Position numbers and translations under genes: made by a program. A model generated the notes under the pieces. That model saw nothing but the letters and a program-made list of their open reading frames with translations, was not told where the DNA came from and made no database searches. Below are positions 15,821-24,257 of a stretch of 50,188 bases of DNA, piece after piece (the stretch's first letter is position 1; every line of letters starts with the position of its first letter). The stretch is taken from assembly GCA_016931535.1 (NCBI GenBank), contig JAFGEP010000156.1:1-50188 (forward strand), given 5' to 3'. This stretch comes from Bradymonadales bacterium. Lineage in GTDB: Bacteria; Myxococcota_A; Bradymonadia; JAFGEP01.

Positions 15821-18220
15821 ATGAAACGTCTTGCGCAGCTCGACGGTGATCGTGTCGTCCGCCAGATCAACCTGGAAAAGGACCGATATACCCTGGGTCG
15901 AGGGCTGGACAACGACATCGTCCTCGACATCAAAAAGGTCTCCCGCCATCACGCCGTGCTGGTCGCCGATGGGGACACCTACACCGTCATCGACCAGGAC
16001 TCCGTCAACCACGTGTTCGTCAACGGAGAAGAGGTCGAGCGCAAACGCCTGGTCCCAGGGGACACGATCCAGCTGTCGCGCAACGTCACCCTGCTGTTCC
16101 AGGAGGTCTCGACCGAGGGCGAAGCCCTGACCCCTTCCATGGTCCGGCTGGTTCGCCTGTTCGGCAAAGACGGGTTCCAGCGCATCCAGGAGGTCACCAA
16201 CCGCATCATCTCCCTGGACAGTCTCGACAACATCCTAGCCGTGATCCTGCAGACGGTCATCCGGCTGGTCGGTGCCGATCGCGGCTTCATCGCCCTGACC
16301 GACGAGGAGGGGATCATCAGGAAGGAGTCGAGCATCAGCCACCGCATCGCCCTGGATTCGGACAGCAGCCGCCGAGCCATCTTTTCCCAATCCATCGTCC
16401 AGCAGGCCATCCACACCCGAAAGAGCGTGTTCATCCTGAGCACCGTGGACGAGGCGGTACCGATCACCACCAGCATCGAAGAGCTGAGGCTGCGCTCGAT
16501 CATGTGTGCGCCTCTCCTGTTCTCCAACCGGCCGGTGGGTGTCCTGTATGTGGACTCGGGCAGCAAGCTGACCAACTTCACCGAGACCGACCAGCTGCTG
16601 TTCACCATGCTGGCCAATCATGCCGCCATCGCCATCGAGAACGCCCGGCGATACAGCCAGATCCAGCGCTCGGTGGTGCAGCTGAAAGGAGAGGTCCAGG
16701 AGTCGGAAGAGCGGTACCGGCAGCTGATCGACCTGATGCCCGACGCGATCCTGGTCCACTCCGACGGCAACCTGCTGTTTGCCAACCAGTCCGCCGTCAG
16801 GCTGTTGCAGTTCGACAGCCAGGCGCAACTCTTGGCGAAGCGGCTCGACGAGCTGGTCCATCCCGACCATCGCCCGGCCGTCAACGACCGGATCGCCCAG
16901 TGGAAACAGCAGAAGCCAACCTCCTCTCGCCTCGAAGCCAGGCTGTTGCGCAGTGACGGCTCTGCCTTCGCGGTAGAAGCGCTGTTTACCCCCCTGACCT
17001 ACCAGGGGGTACCAGCCCAGTTGTTGCTGATTCGGGATATCACCGAGCGAAAGAAGGTGGAGGAGATCTTCACCCGCACCGAAAAGCTGGAGTCCATCGG
17101 CCTGTTGGCCGGTGGAATCGCCCATGACTTCAACAACATCCTGTCGGTCATCCTGGGCAACCTCTCTCTGGTCAGGAGCGGAACGGATGACCCCCAGGAA
17201 CGGGAGCAGCTCATCGTGGAGGCCGAAGAGGCGGCACGCCGAGCGCGCGACCTCACCCACCAGCTGCTCACCTTCTCCAGGGGCGGATCACCGGTCAAGA
17301 CCTCGGGTTCCATCGCCGAGGTGGTCCAGGAGACCGCCAGCTTCGCCTTGCGCGGCTCCAACGTGAGCGGCGACTTCGCTCAGATCAAGCCCTGCCCCCC
17401 CATCCCGTTCGATGAAGGCCAGATCAGCCAGGTCATCAACAACCTGATCATCAATGCGGTCCAGGCCATGCCGGAGGGCGGCAGGGTGGAGGTCGGTTGT
17501 GAAGTGATCGAGATGGGGCCGGAAGAAGGGCTACCCCTGCCTGCCGGCCCCTACATCCGCATCCGCGTGGCCGACCGGGGTGTCGGAATTCCCAAGGAGC
17601 AGCTCTCCCGCATCTTCGACCCCTACTTTACCACCAAGCAGAAAGGCAGCGGGCTCGGCCTGGCCATCGCCCACTCCATCATGACCAGACATGATGGCTG
17701 CATCACCGTCGATTCCGAATCGGGAAGTGGCACCACCTTCCTCCTCTACCTTCCCGCCACCGCAACCCGCGAGACCCCTCGTGAGATCCGTCCGATCGCC
17801 CCCAAACCGGGGACCGGTAAAGTGCTGCTGATGGATGACGAGGAGATGATCCGCACGACCGGCGCCAGGATGCTCAGGTCCCTCGGATATGAATGCGCCA
17901 CGGTGTCCGATGGCGAGGAAACCCTTCGGGAGTACCATAAGGCCATGGAAGCCGGGCAGCCCTTCGACCTGGTCATCATGGACCTGACCGTCCCCGGCGG
18001 ACTGGGGGGCAAAGAGGCGATCCAGAAGCTCGTCTCCATCGACCCCGCAGTCAGGGTCCTCGTCTCTTCCGGCTACTCCAACGACCCGATCATGGCCAAC
18101 TACAAGATCCACGGATTCGTCGGAGTGCTGGAAAAACCGTACGATCTGGAAAACCTGGCCGAAGGGGTGCAAGCGGCCTTGCAACGACATCGGGGAAGAA
18201 CCTTTGACACCCCTCAGTAG
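15821..18220 (+). CDS. Hybrid sensor histidine kinase: FHA-GAF-PAS-HisKA-HATPase-REC
   Basis: From the ATG at 15821 the product is 799 residues, and the FHA domain starts directly after it; the upstream frame is open but has no domain. Domains in order are FHA (about 3-95, phosphothreonine-binding loop RGLDND and SRHH), GAF (about 120-280), PAS (about 296-412), and HisKA with phospho-acceptor His435 in GIAHDFNN. Then come HATPase_c (N-box at 540-547, DRGVGI at 585-590, GSGLGL at 609-614) and a receiver domain (about 667-790) with acidic Asp672/Asp673, phosphorylated Asp721 and a Lys in LEKPY. There is no transmembrane segment, so it is a cytosolic sensor. The FHA domain can bind a Ser/Thr-kinase product, linking two-component and Hanks-kinase signalling. 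Its stop overlaps the convergent lipoprotein gene by 7 bp. Confidence 0.95.
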   Translation: MKRLAQLDGDRVVRQINLEKDRYTLGRGLDNDIVLDIKKVSRHHAVLVADGDTYTVIDQDSVNHVFVNGEEVERKRLVPGDTIQLSRNVTLLFQEVSTEGEALTPSMVRLVRLFGKDGFQRIQEVTNRIISLDSLDNILAVILQTVIRLVGADRGFIALTDEEGIIRKESSISHRIALDSDSSRRAIFSQSIVQQAIHTRKSVFILSTVDEAVPITTSIEELRLRSIMCAPLLFSNRPVGVLYVDSGSKLTNFTETDQLLFTMLANHAAIAIENARRYSQIQRSVVQLKGEVQESEERYRQLIDLMPDAILVHSDGNLLFANQSAVRLLQFDSQAQLLAKRLDELVHPDHRPAVNDRIAQWKQQKPTSSRLEARLLRSDGSAFAVEALFTPLTYQGVPAQLLLIRDITERKKVEEIFTRTEKLESIGLLAGGIAHDFNNILSVILGNLSLVRSGTDDPQEREQLIVEAEEAARRARDLTHQLLTFSRGGSPVKTSGSIAEVVQETASFALRGSNVSGDFAQIKPCPPIPFDEGQISQVINNLIINAVQAMPEGGRVEVGCEVIEMGPEEGLPLPAGPYIRIRVADRGVGIPKEQLSRIFDPYFTTKQKGSGLGLAIAHSIMTRHDGCITVDSESGSGTTFLLYLPATATRETPREIRPIAPKPGTGKVLLMDDEEMIRTTGARMLRSLGYECATVSDGEETLREYHKAMEAGQPFDLVIMDLTVPGGLGGKEAIQKLVSIDPAVRVLVSSGYSNDPIMANYKIHGFVGVLEKPYDLENLAEGVQAALQRHRGRTFDTPQ

Positions 18221-18747
18221 TCGGCCCCTGTCTGCCCGCTCTTCTCCACCGTCACGGTGAATCGCCCCCCATTTTTACATCCCATCGGCCCCTCACCACT
18301 GAACTCCCCCTCGATGGTCGCCCGCGCCGGGTTGTAGGCACCAACGAACTGAAAATCAACCTCCGCAACCCCCTCGACCTCCTCCCGCAAGCTGAACTCC
18401 ACTCGATTCCCCTGAACACCGCCGCTCATCACCAGCCGTACCGCATCCAGCTTCACCTCCTGGGCCAGCTCGAGGAGAGCCAACCCTTGCCGATCGGTCC
18501 CCGTCTGCCTGACCGACAGACGGCTCGCCAGCCGCAGGCTGAACTCCCCCTCGTACAGCCTGTCGGTACACCGATCGCGCACCCCTTCCCCCCTCAACGT
18601 CCACTCCCCACTCAGATCGGCGGTGGTCACCCTCGGCTCCAGCAGGTCTCCAAATAGCTCTCCGCATCCCCCCAGCAACAAAACACCCCCCAACCACAGC
18701 AGCACGACCGGGCGCAACAGCGGCCAAACAATGTCCAGGTGATCCAT
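18214..18747 (-). CDS. Small lipoprotein of unknown function
   Basis: The ATG at 18747 has a GAGGAG ribosome-binding site 7-8 nt upstream and gives 177 residues. A hydrophobic leader ends in LGGC, a canonical lipobox with Cys28, so the protein should be lipidated. The mature part contains alternating hydrophobic and charged strands (for example FSLRLASRLSVRQTG and RFTVTVEK) and two further Cys (about 57 and 166). It looks like a small beta-barrel or lipocalin-like fold; I cannot name a family. It starts 10 bp after the stop of the outer-membrane barrel gene and is almost certainly cotranscribed with it. Its end overlaps the histidine kinase gene end by 7 bp on the opposite strand. Confidence 0.75.
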   Translation of the reverse strand: MDHLDIVWPLLRPVVLLWLGGVLLLGGCGELFGDLLEPRVTTADLSGEWTLRGEGVRDRCTDRLYEGEFSLRLASRLSVRQTGTDRQGLALLELAQEVKLDAVRLVMSGGVQGNRVEFSLREEVEGVAEVDFQFVGAYNPARATIEGEFSGEGPMGCKNGGRFTVTVEKSGQTGADY

Positions 18748-18757
18748 GGCCGTCTCC

Positions 18758-19504
18758 TCAGAAAACGAACCCCGCACCAAACGCCATGCAGGTGGGACTG
18801 CCCCTCCCGTTCAGATCGAGAAAGGTCACGGCATAATCGACGTTCAGATTGACCCGGAAGCTCGAACGCCTCGCCAACAGGAAGCCGAAACGGCCGTAGA
18901 CCGTCACCCCCAGACCGCTGTCCCGATCGAACCCCACCGCCTCGGTGATCAAGAAGGTGCCGGTACGCAAAAAGACCGGGCGTTGCTCATGGATGTAGCG
19001 CAGCCCCCCGCCACCCCCGAAGTAGGGGGTCACAGGCCCGGCGGCCGGCAACCAGAACAGCCCCACGTCCAGTGGGACCTCCCAGAAGGTGTGGTCCGAC
19101 CGATCGGTATCGAAGTGGATCCCCACTCTGGGTTGAACGGCGAAATGGGGCCGCTCGAACCAGTACAACAGATCGAAGCCCATCCCCCCACTGGTGTTCC
19201 CGTAGTCCTGCCCTCCCGGTAAAATCCCCCCGATCCACAGACCGATCCCGGTCAGATCACCGGGCACCTCCCTGGCATCCGCCGTCCGCACCGACCGTTG
19301 GCTCCCCTTGGTCACCGCCCCGACGGATGGAGAGGGGCCCGCACCGAAGTCCTCCATCTGCTGCTGGGCCCGCTCCGGCTTCCCCGTCTTCGACGACTCG
19401 TTCCCCAGCGCAACCCCGGGTCGAATCCCCACAAGAAGCAGAAAAAGCGCGGCCCACGCCGCTACCCCCCACGCCCCCCATCTGATCGAGCTGCTGTGAT
19501 ACAT
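18758..19504 (-). CDS. Outer-membrane beta-barrel protein
   Basis: The ATG at 19504 follows a GGGAGAGG ribosome-binding site and gives 248 residues with a signal peptide (about 1-34, ending GVALG). After a Gln/Ser-rich linker the rest alternates hydrophobic and polar residues in strands rich in Gly, Tyr and Phe. Examples are GMGFDLLYWFERPHF, FGGGGGLRYIHE and VTVYGRFGFLLARRS. The protein ends in Val-Phe, the terminal Phe recognised by the BAM machinery. This is the pattern of small OmpA/OmpW-like barrels of eight or so strands. It probably forms a unit with the downstream lipoprotein, which begins 10 bp after its stop. Substrate or partner is unknown. Confidence 0.78.
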   Translation of the reverse strand: MYHSSSIRWGAWGVAAWAALFLLLVGIRPGVALGNESSKTGKPERAQQQMEDFGAGPSPSVGAVTKGSQRSVRTADAREVPGDLTGIGLWIGGILPGGQDYGNTSGGMGFDLLYWFERPHFAVQPRVGIHFDTDRSDHTFWEVPLDVGLFWLPAAGPVTPYFGGGGGLRYIHEQRPVFLRTGTFLITEAVGFDRDSGLGVTVYGRFGFLLARRSSFRVNLNVDYAVTFLDLNGRGSPTCMAFGAGFVF

Positions 19505-19837
19505 GCCCACCTCTCCCCTGCGGTCGAGGCGATCGTCTCCCCTGCGCTGCCTCTCTTCCGAACCGTCGCCTGTCAAGTGGTACGCACCGATCGTCTAGCA
19601 AGGGGGATGCCAGGGAGAACTCTCCGGTGCCGGTGGTGTTCTCCCGCCGCGGGTGGCAACCGATCGCGGCTCACCGGGGGTGGCAACGACGGTGGAGCGC
19701 GCGCGCTCGACAGCCGGACACCGGTGTCATGGTCTGGAGTAGCTGTACGCCGCCTGTCCTCCGCAGCGGTTTTCCGCTACACTGGTTCGGCTCGAGATGG
19801 TCCGAAGCTGGCACTCCATCCGATGGGTGGTCAACTC
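19505..19837. other. Divergent intergenic region, no gene seen
   Basis: This 333-bp gap separates the outer-membrane protein gene (reverse) from the PKD lipoprotein gene (forward) and must hold both promoters. A TACACT at 19778-19783 could be a -10 element for the forward gene, but no convincing -35 pairs with it. No RNA gene, repeat or conserved ORF is visible. Confidence 0.4.
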
Positions 19838-22798
19838 ATGATCGTACAGTTTTCAAGCGGTCAACCCCTTTCCAGACGATTGGCGCTCCTCGGTTTGCTC
19901 TGGCTCATGCCGCTCTTGGCCGTAGAAGCCGGCGGATGCTCGGAGGAGACGAAGGAAGCCTGTCCCGCGGGAGACCAGGATTGTGGTTGCGACGATGCCA
20001 CCGACGCCATGGCGCCCGATCTCCCCGACTTGACGGCCCCTGACACCGGCGGCGAACCGGATCTGCAGCCCGAATGGCCCACCAGCTGGAAGGTGCTGGT
20101 CTCCGCCGAAGCGCCCGAAGCGGTGCGCTGGACCGCCGATGATCTGACCGGTTACCTGGCCGCCATGGGGCTCACCAGCACGCTGGTCGAGGCGGCGGGG
20201 GAGGTTTCCTGCGCGGCGGGAGAGGGCCAGGTGGTCTTGGTGGGCAACGGTCTGGGTGAAGAATCGTTCGAGAGCGAACCGGTCACCGACCAGACGTACC
20301 GCGTGGCGGAGACACGCTGTCCACCGGCGGGTATATTGGTGGAGCTGTCGGGGGGCGGGCTTTTGGGCCGGCAGTACGCCGGGTACGAATGGTTGCACGT
20401 GCTGGGTGTGCGCTTTTTCCACCCCGAGGAGGAGTACATCCCCGCCGAGCCCGATTGGCCGGACCAGCCTGTCCTGGTGGAGCACACCCCCGCCTTTCGC
20501 TTCCGCAGCACCAGCCTGCACTTGACCCATCCGCTGGCCATTGGCGACGCCTTCGTGCTGCAGCGCGAAGAGTACCTTCCCGAGGGACGCCGATACATCG
20601 ACTGGCAGATCAAGAACCGGGCAAGCCATGGACAGCAGGGGATCGGCCAGGGGGATCTGTCTGACTACGGGCTCCGGCGCGGATTCATGCGCACCGCAGG
20701 CATCTCGCTGCATAATCAACAGCAAGGAGGGGTGGGGATCATCGATCCGGACGACCCTCGCAGCGAGGAGGAGCAGATCGCGGCCGCTATCGAAGCCCGG
20801 ATAGGCGACGACCCGGCCCGTTACCCCCAGATGTTCTCCTTCAGCTTCAACCCCAGCGAGTTCACCGAGATCGACGACCGCGACGCACTCCGACAGATCA
20901 CGTTCATCGCCGACTACATGGCCGAGCACTACCCCCAGATCATGCTCATGACCACCAATCATGGCACAGCGGGAGAGCCGACCGAGCACTACGGGGTCCG
21001 CTACTACGACCTGCCCCGCTTTGCGCCGCCCAACCTGGGGGTGACGGTGCACCCGCTGATGTTCTACGACCTGTTCCGTCCCGCACCGGTCTACGGCAAC
21101 CAGAGCTTCCAGTTCCTCTACGAGTTCATGGTCCACGAGTACACCACCCGGCGGCTCTGGTACTTCCCCGAGGCCGCCTGGTGGTTGACCTTCGACATCC
21201 CGGTGCCGCTGTATCTGCCGATCACCATCGAGGCTCGCGACCGGGACATCCAGGGAATCGCCTTCATGCTGGAGGGGAAGCTGGATGGACACCGCACCTT
21301 TGGCACCGGTCACGAGTGGGGATACTGGCAGAACGAGTACTGCTCCTTTCGCATGGCCGCCGATCTGAGCTACCGCTACTGGGATTGCCTGGCCGACCTC
21401 ACCGCACCGATGGGAGCGGCGGCCCACGAGGTGCAGGCCGTGGTCGAGAGCGCCATCGCCCAGCAGGAGCACCAGTTCATCTATGGCAACATCCTGAGGT
21501 ACCTGGTGGGAACCGACCCGGAGACCGAACTGGCCCTCTCGGTGGGGGTCCAACTCCATCCCCTTCCCCCGGCGCCGACCGAGATCATGCGCTGGACCCT
21601 GGAAGAGGTCGAGGACTGGCTACGGCGCATCGCGCCCCAGCTCCTCCGGGCCCAGGCAGGCTACGACGACCTGGTCGCCAGGCTGCGGGCTGTCGAGCCT
21701 CTCGTACCCCCAGCGGCCATGGGCTGGTTCTCGGAGATCCTGGATGGCATCGAGGTGAACAGCCTGCGGGCGCGCCACGCCTACCAGGTATACGGCGCCG
21801 TGGTGACCCTGCGGTTGTCCCAGCTCCGCTTTGACCCCCAGCTGCGAGAGCAGGCCGAAACGCTCCTCGAAGAAGCCCTCCAGACCACACAGGACGCGAT
21901 CGAGGTCATTCGAAGGCGAGAGCAGAGCTACCGCTACCATCCGCTCGAACGGTACATCGCCGGTGGTCCCGAGGGCGACCAGGATGACAACTGGACGATC
22001 TATCACTACCGCGAGCTGAGCCGGACCCACCACGCCTACTACTACACCCGCATCGACCACCTGGCGCAGGAGGTCTTCGAAGGAGGCACCGAGACCGTCT
22101 CCGTCGAGGACACCGTTCTCGGTCCCGACGAGACGTTGGTGATCGACATCATGGATACCGACCTCACCGGGATCGCTGTGGATTTTGGCGATGGAGAGCA
22201 GGGGCCAGGCGTCCACCTGGAGCACGAGTACCAGGCCCCGGGTTGCTACACGGTTACCGTCTTGGGGACCCGATCCGGAGCACCCTTCTCCTTCAGCCTC
22301 GATGTGGCACAATTGGCCGACGAGCTGACCACCGGCTACAGCGCGGAGGTGGTCGAGCCCCAGGGTGCGGCCATCATCGAGCCGGTGCTTCCGGGACTGG
22401 TCTTCGGTCCCATCGACGACACGACCGGCGTACTCGGCATCGATGTGAGCGGCCAGGGAATGGTGCCGATCAACCTCTGGTCGGCCGTGGAGCTGGAGGA
22501 GTCGGATGCCGATTTCCAGAATCGTCCGGTACGGCTGGTCGTTCCGGTGGTGAGCCGATCCACCGCCACCATCATGACCAGCCTCATCGTGGAAGATGCC
22601 GTCCTGTCGCTGCTCCCGGATCAACAGCAACCCACACTCGCAGGCGACCTGCTGACCCAGGCCATCATCGACGCCCTGGTGGACATCGGCGGCTTCGACG
22701 AGCAGGGCGCCCGCCGTATCGTAGCCAGCAGCCTGGGTTACACACCCGACACCCTGCCAGAGCAGCTCTCCCTGGTCCTCCGTTTCACCCTGCGGTGA
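19838..22798 (+). CDS. Large PKD-containing lipoprotein with DUF4838/glucuronidase-like N-terminal fold
   Basis: The open frame extends far upstream, but the ATG at 19838 gives a signal peptide ending AGGC (Cys34), so 986 residues are annotated. A Cys/Asp-rich linker is followed by a region (about 83-205) resembling the N-terminal alpha/beta domain of alpha-glucuronidase and DUF4838 proteins. Its features are a Trp-Lys-Val-Leu strand, a helix with 'Ala-Asp-Asp-Leu-x-x-Tyr-Leu', a 'Val-Leu-Val-Gly-Asn' strand, and YEWLHVLGVRFFHPEEEYIP. The central ~450 residues are rich in aromatic and acidic residues and may form the DUF4838 barrel. A PKD domain lies near 760-845 (FGDGEQGPG, HEYQAPGCYTVTV). 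The C-terminal ~140 residues are unrecognised. Glycan binding or hydrolysis at the cell surface is a plausible role, not shown. Confidence 0.7.
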   Translation: MIVQFSSGQPLSRRLALLGLLWLMPLLAVEAGGCSEETKEACPAGDQDCGCDDATDAMAPDLPDLTAPDTGGEPDLQPEWPTSWKVLVSAEAPEAVRWTADDLTGYLAAMGLTSTLVEAAGEVSCAAGEGQVVLVGNGLGEESFESEPVTDQTYRVAETRCPPAGILVELSGGGLLGRQYAGYEWLHVLGVRFFHPEEEYIPAEPDWPDQPVLVEHTPAFRFRSTSLHLTHPLAIGDAFVLQREEYLPEGRRYIDWQIKNRASHGQQGIGQGDLSDYGLRRGFMRTAGISLHNQQQGGVGIIDPDDPRSEEEQIAAAIEARIGDDPARYPQMFSFSFNPSEFTEIDDRDALRQITFIADYMAEHYPQIMLMTTNHGTAGEPTEHYGVRYYDLPRFAPPNLGVTVHPLMFYDLFRPAPVYGNQSFQFLYEFMVHEYTTRRLWYFPEAAWWLTFDIPVPLYLPITIEARDRDIQGIAFMLEGKLDGHRTFGTGHEWGYWQNEYCSFRMAADLSYRYWDCLADLTAPMGAAAHEVQAVVESAIAQQEHQFIYGNILRYLVGTDPETELALSVGVQLHPLPPAPTEIMRWTLEEVEDWLRRIAPQLLRAQAGYDDLVARLRAVEPLVPPAAMGWFSEILDGIEVNSLRARHAYQVYGAVVTLRLSQLRFDPQLREQAETLLEEALQTTQDAIEVIRRREQSYRYHPLERYIAGGPEGDQDDNWTIYHYRELSRTHHAYYYTRIDHLAQEVFEGGTETVSVEDTVLGPDETLVIDIMDTDLTGIAVDFGDGEQGPGVHLEHEYQAPGCYTVTVLGTRSGAPFSFSLDVAQLADELTTGYSAEVVEPQGAAIIEPVLPGLVFGPIDDTTGVLGIDVSGQGMVPINLWSAVELEESDADFQNRPVRLVVPVVSRSTATIMTSLIVEDAVLSLLPDQQQPTLAGDLLTQAIIDALVDIGGFDEQGARRIVASSLGYTPDTLPEQLSLVLRFTLR

Positions 22799-22830
22799 TC
22801 CCCCGCCCCCCCACGACCACAAGAACAGAT

Positions 22831-22904
22831 CGTGAGCCTGATCGTGAGCGACTGAGCCTGAGCGACTGAGCGACTGAGCCTGAGCGACTGAGCCTGAGCG
22901 AAAG
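22831..22904. repeat. Short tandem repeat array
   Basis: The gap between two convergent genes carries imperfect tandem copies built on the hexamer GAGCGA alternating with CTGAGC (GTGAGCCTGA..., GAGCGACTGAGC...). Several direct copies of CTGAGCGACTGAGC are visible. The unit is short and unspaced. It may be a slippage-generated array or an aid to transcript termination. Confidence 0.7.
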
Positions 22905-22955
22905 TCCAGGCTCCGCGCTCGCGCCAGGTTCTCCCTGCACGCCTAAGCTGGTCTG

Positions 22956-24155
22956 CTAGGCCAAATAGAGGGTCTCAGCCACGCCGTAGGTGGACTTCAT
23001 CACCGTGTCGAAGTACTCGGGCATGTACTTGATCCACAGCTTCACCGGGATGTCGTCCACCCGCTCATCGGGATAGCGGCGAAGGGCCAACATGAACTCC
23101 ATCAAGGCGGCGATGTTGCGGGCCAAAGAGCCCCGGTACTCCTGCTTGGCCCGCTGCTCCAGCACCATCTCCTCGTGCATGGAATGGCCGATCTCCGACT
23201 CCAGGATATCCTGGTACCCGGCGGCGATGACCTCCAGCAGCAGGTCGTCTTCTGCCTCCTGGATGAAGGCACGGTATCTCGTCTCCACCGTTTCGGCCGA
23301 CAGCCCGCGGGCCAGCAGCATTTTCATCGCCGCACCCGATGGGGGTTGGCGAAGCAGCACATCCTTGTCGATGTGATACCGAAGGGTGATGTTGAGCGCG
23401 TTGTAGCTCCCGCTGTGCAGCTCGGCCTCGACGATCTCCATCCGCGGGTGTTTTTGAATGATGGAGGTCAGCCTGTGGACATCTTCGTCCTCGCAGACCA
23501 CCTTGAGCCCGAAGACGTCGTTGATATCCAGGGGCGGCATCTGGCTGAGGAACTGACCCGTGCGGATCCGCTTGATGATGCGCCGCTCGGCGTGCTCGAA
23601 CTCCTCGATCCGCTGCTGCATGGGGGTCTGCAGCTTCTGGATCTCCACCCCCATCCGGATAGCCCGTTCGCGAGCCAGCGTCTCGGCCTCATCCTTGATC
23701 CGGGAGAACACCAGGTCGATGATCTTGCGGGAGGCCTTCTCGGCGATGCGGCGGAACCGCTTGCGACGTGTGCATCCGAGGTAGATCTGCCGCTCGGGAC
23801 CGGGTTTGTAGTACACCCGCCCGTCAAAGGGGGTCTCCCGGTAGTAGTCTTGCGGATACTTCTGGTAATGCTGGAGCATCGCCGTAATCCGCTCGTTGGT
23901 GTAGGAGGGGTTGGCGACCAGAAAATCCTTGAGCTGCCCCTTGGTGGTCGCACAGAAGCTCTCCACCGGCGGGCCGTGGGTCTCATTGAACAGGTACCCC
24001 GCCACATCACCCAGAATGTACTTGGCCAGATAGCAGTTGCAGTTGACCAGCTCCTTCAGGTTGAGCACATCCGTCGGCTGCGGACGATCCACAAACCAGC
24101 GGCCGATGATATCCGCAAGCTGTTTGCGATGAAGAAAGTTGTTGATCACGATCAT
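22956..24155 (-). CDS. Helical protein with possible degenerate RelA/SpoT-like domain
   Basis: The 399-residue product has no signal peptide or membrane helix and is mostly alpha-helical. Residues 186-262 resemble the RelA/SpoT nucleotidyltransferase core: basic helix RRIIKRIRTG, strand PLDINDVFGLKVVCEDED (with Asp213), and ELHSGSYNALNITLRYHI. The last of these sits where that family has Asn-Gly-Tyr-x-Ser-Leu-His. A later helix with 'Glu-Ile-Gly-His-Ser-Met-His' (about 321-327) may correspond to the family's Glu-x-Gln-Ile segment. The key His and Arg are not conserved as expected, so synthetase activity is doubtful. The N-terminal ~180 residues contain several Cys and a Lys/Arg-rich stretch (129-145) and are unrecognised. 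The start is an ATG without a strong ribosome-binding site. The assignment is tentative. Confidence 0.6.
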   Translation of the reverse strand: MIVINNFLHRKQLADIIGRWFVDRPQPTDVLNLKELVNCNCYLAKYILGDVAGYLFNETHGPPVESFCATTKGQLKDFLVANPSYTNERITAMLQHYQKYPQDYYRETPFDGRVYYKPGPERQIYLGCTRRKRFRRIAEKASRKIIDLVFSRIKDEAETLARERAIRMGVEIQKLQTPMQQRIEEFEHAERRIIKRIRTGQFLSQMPPLDINDVFGLKVVCEDEDVHRLTSIIQKHPRMEIVEAELHSGSYNALNITLRYHIDKDVLLRQPPSGAAMKMLLARGLSAETVETRYRAFIQEAEDDLLLEVIAAGYQDILESEIGHSMHEEMVLEQRAKQEYRGSLARNIAALMEFMLALRRYPDERVDDIPVKLWIKYMPEYFDTVMKSTYGVAETLYLA

Positions 24156-24257
24156 AGCGGCGCCAACTTACTCTAGTGCACCATGGCTGCCTAGCCCATC
24201 AAAGGGGGTCGAATTGTACAGTTCGTTCGCTGCCATCATCGCGATGGAGCGATGCAA

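Noticed and set aside
22831..22904. CRISPR array
   Set aside because: The repeat unit is about 6-14 bp with no spacers, and no cas gene is nearby. The Cas4-like nuclease at 41625-45566 is of the Dna2 fusion type.
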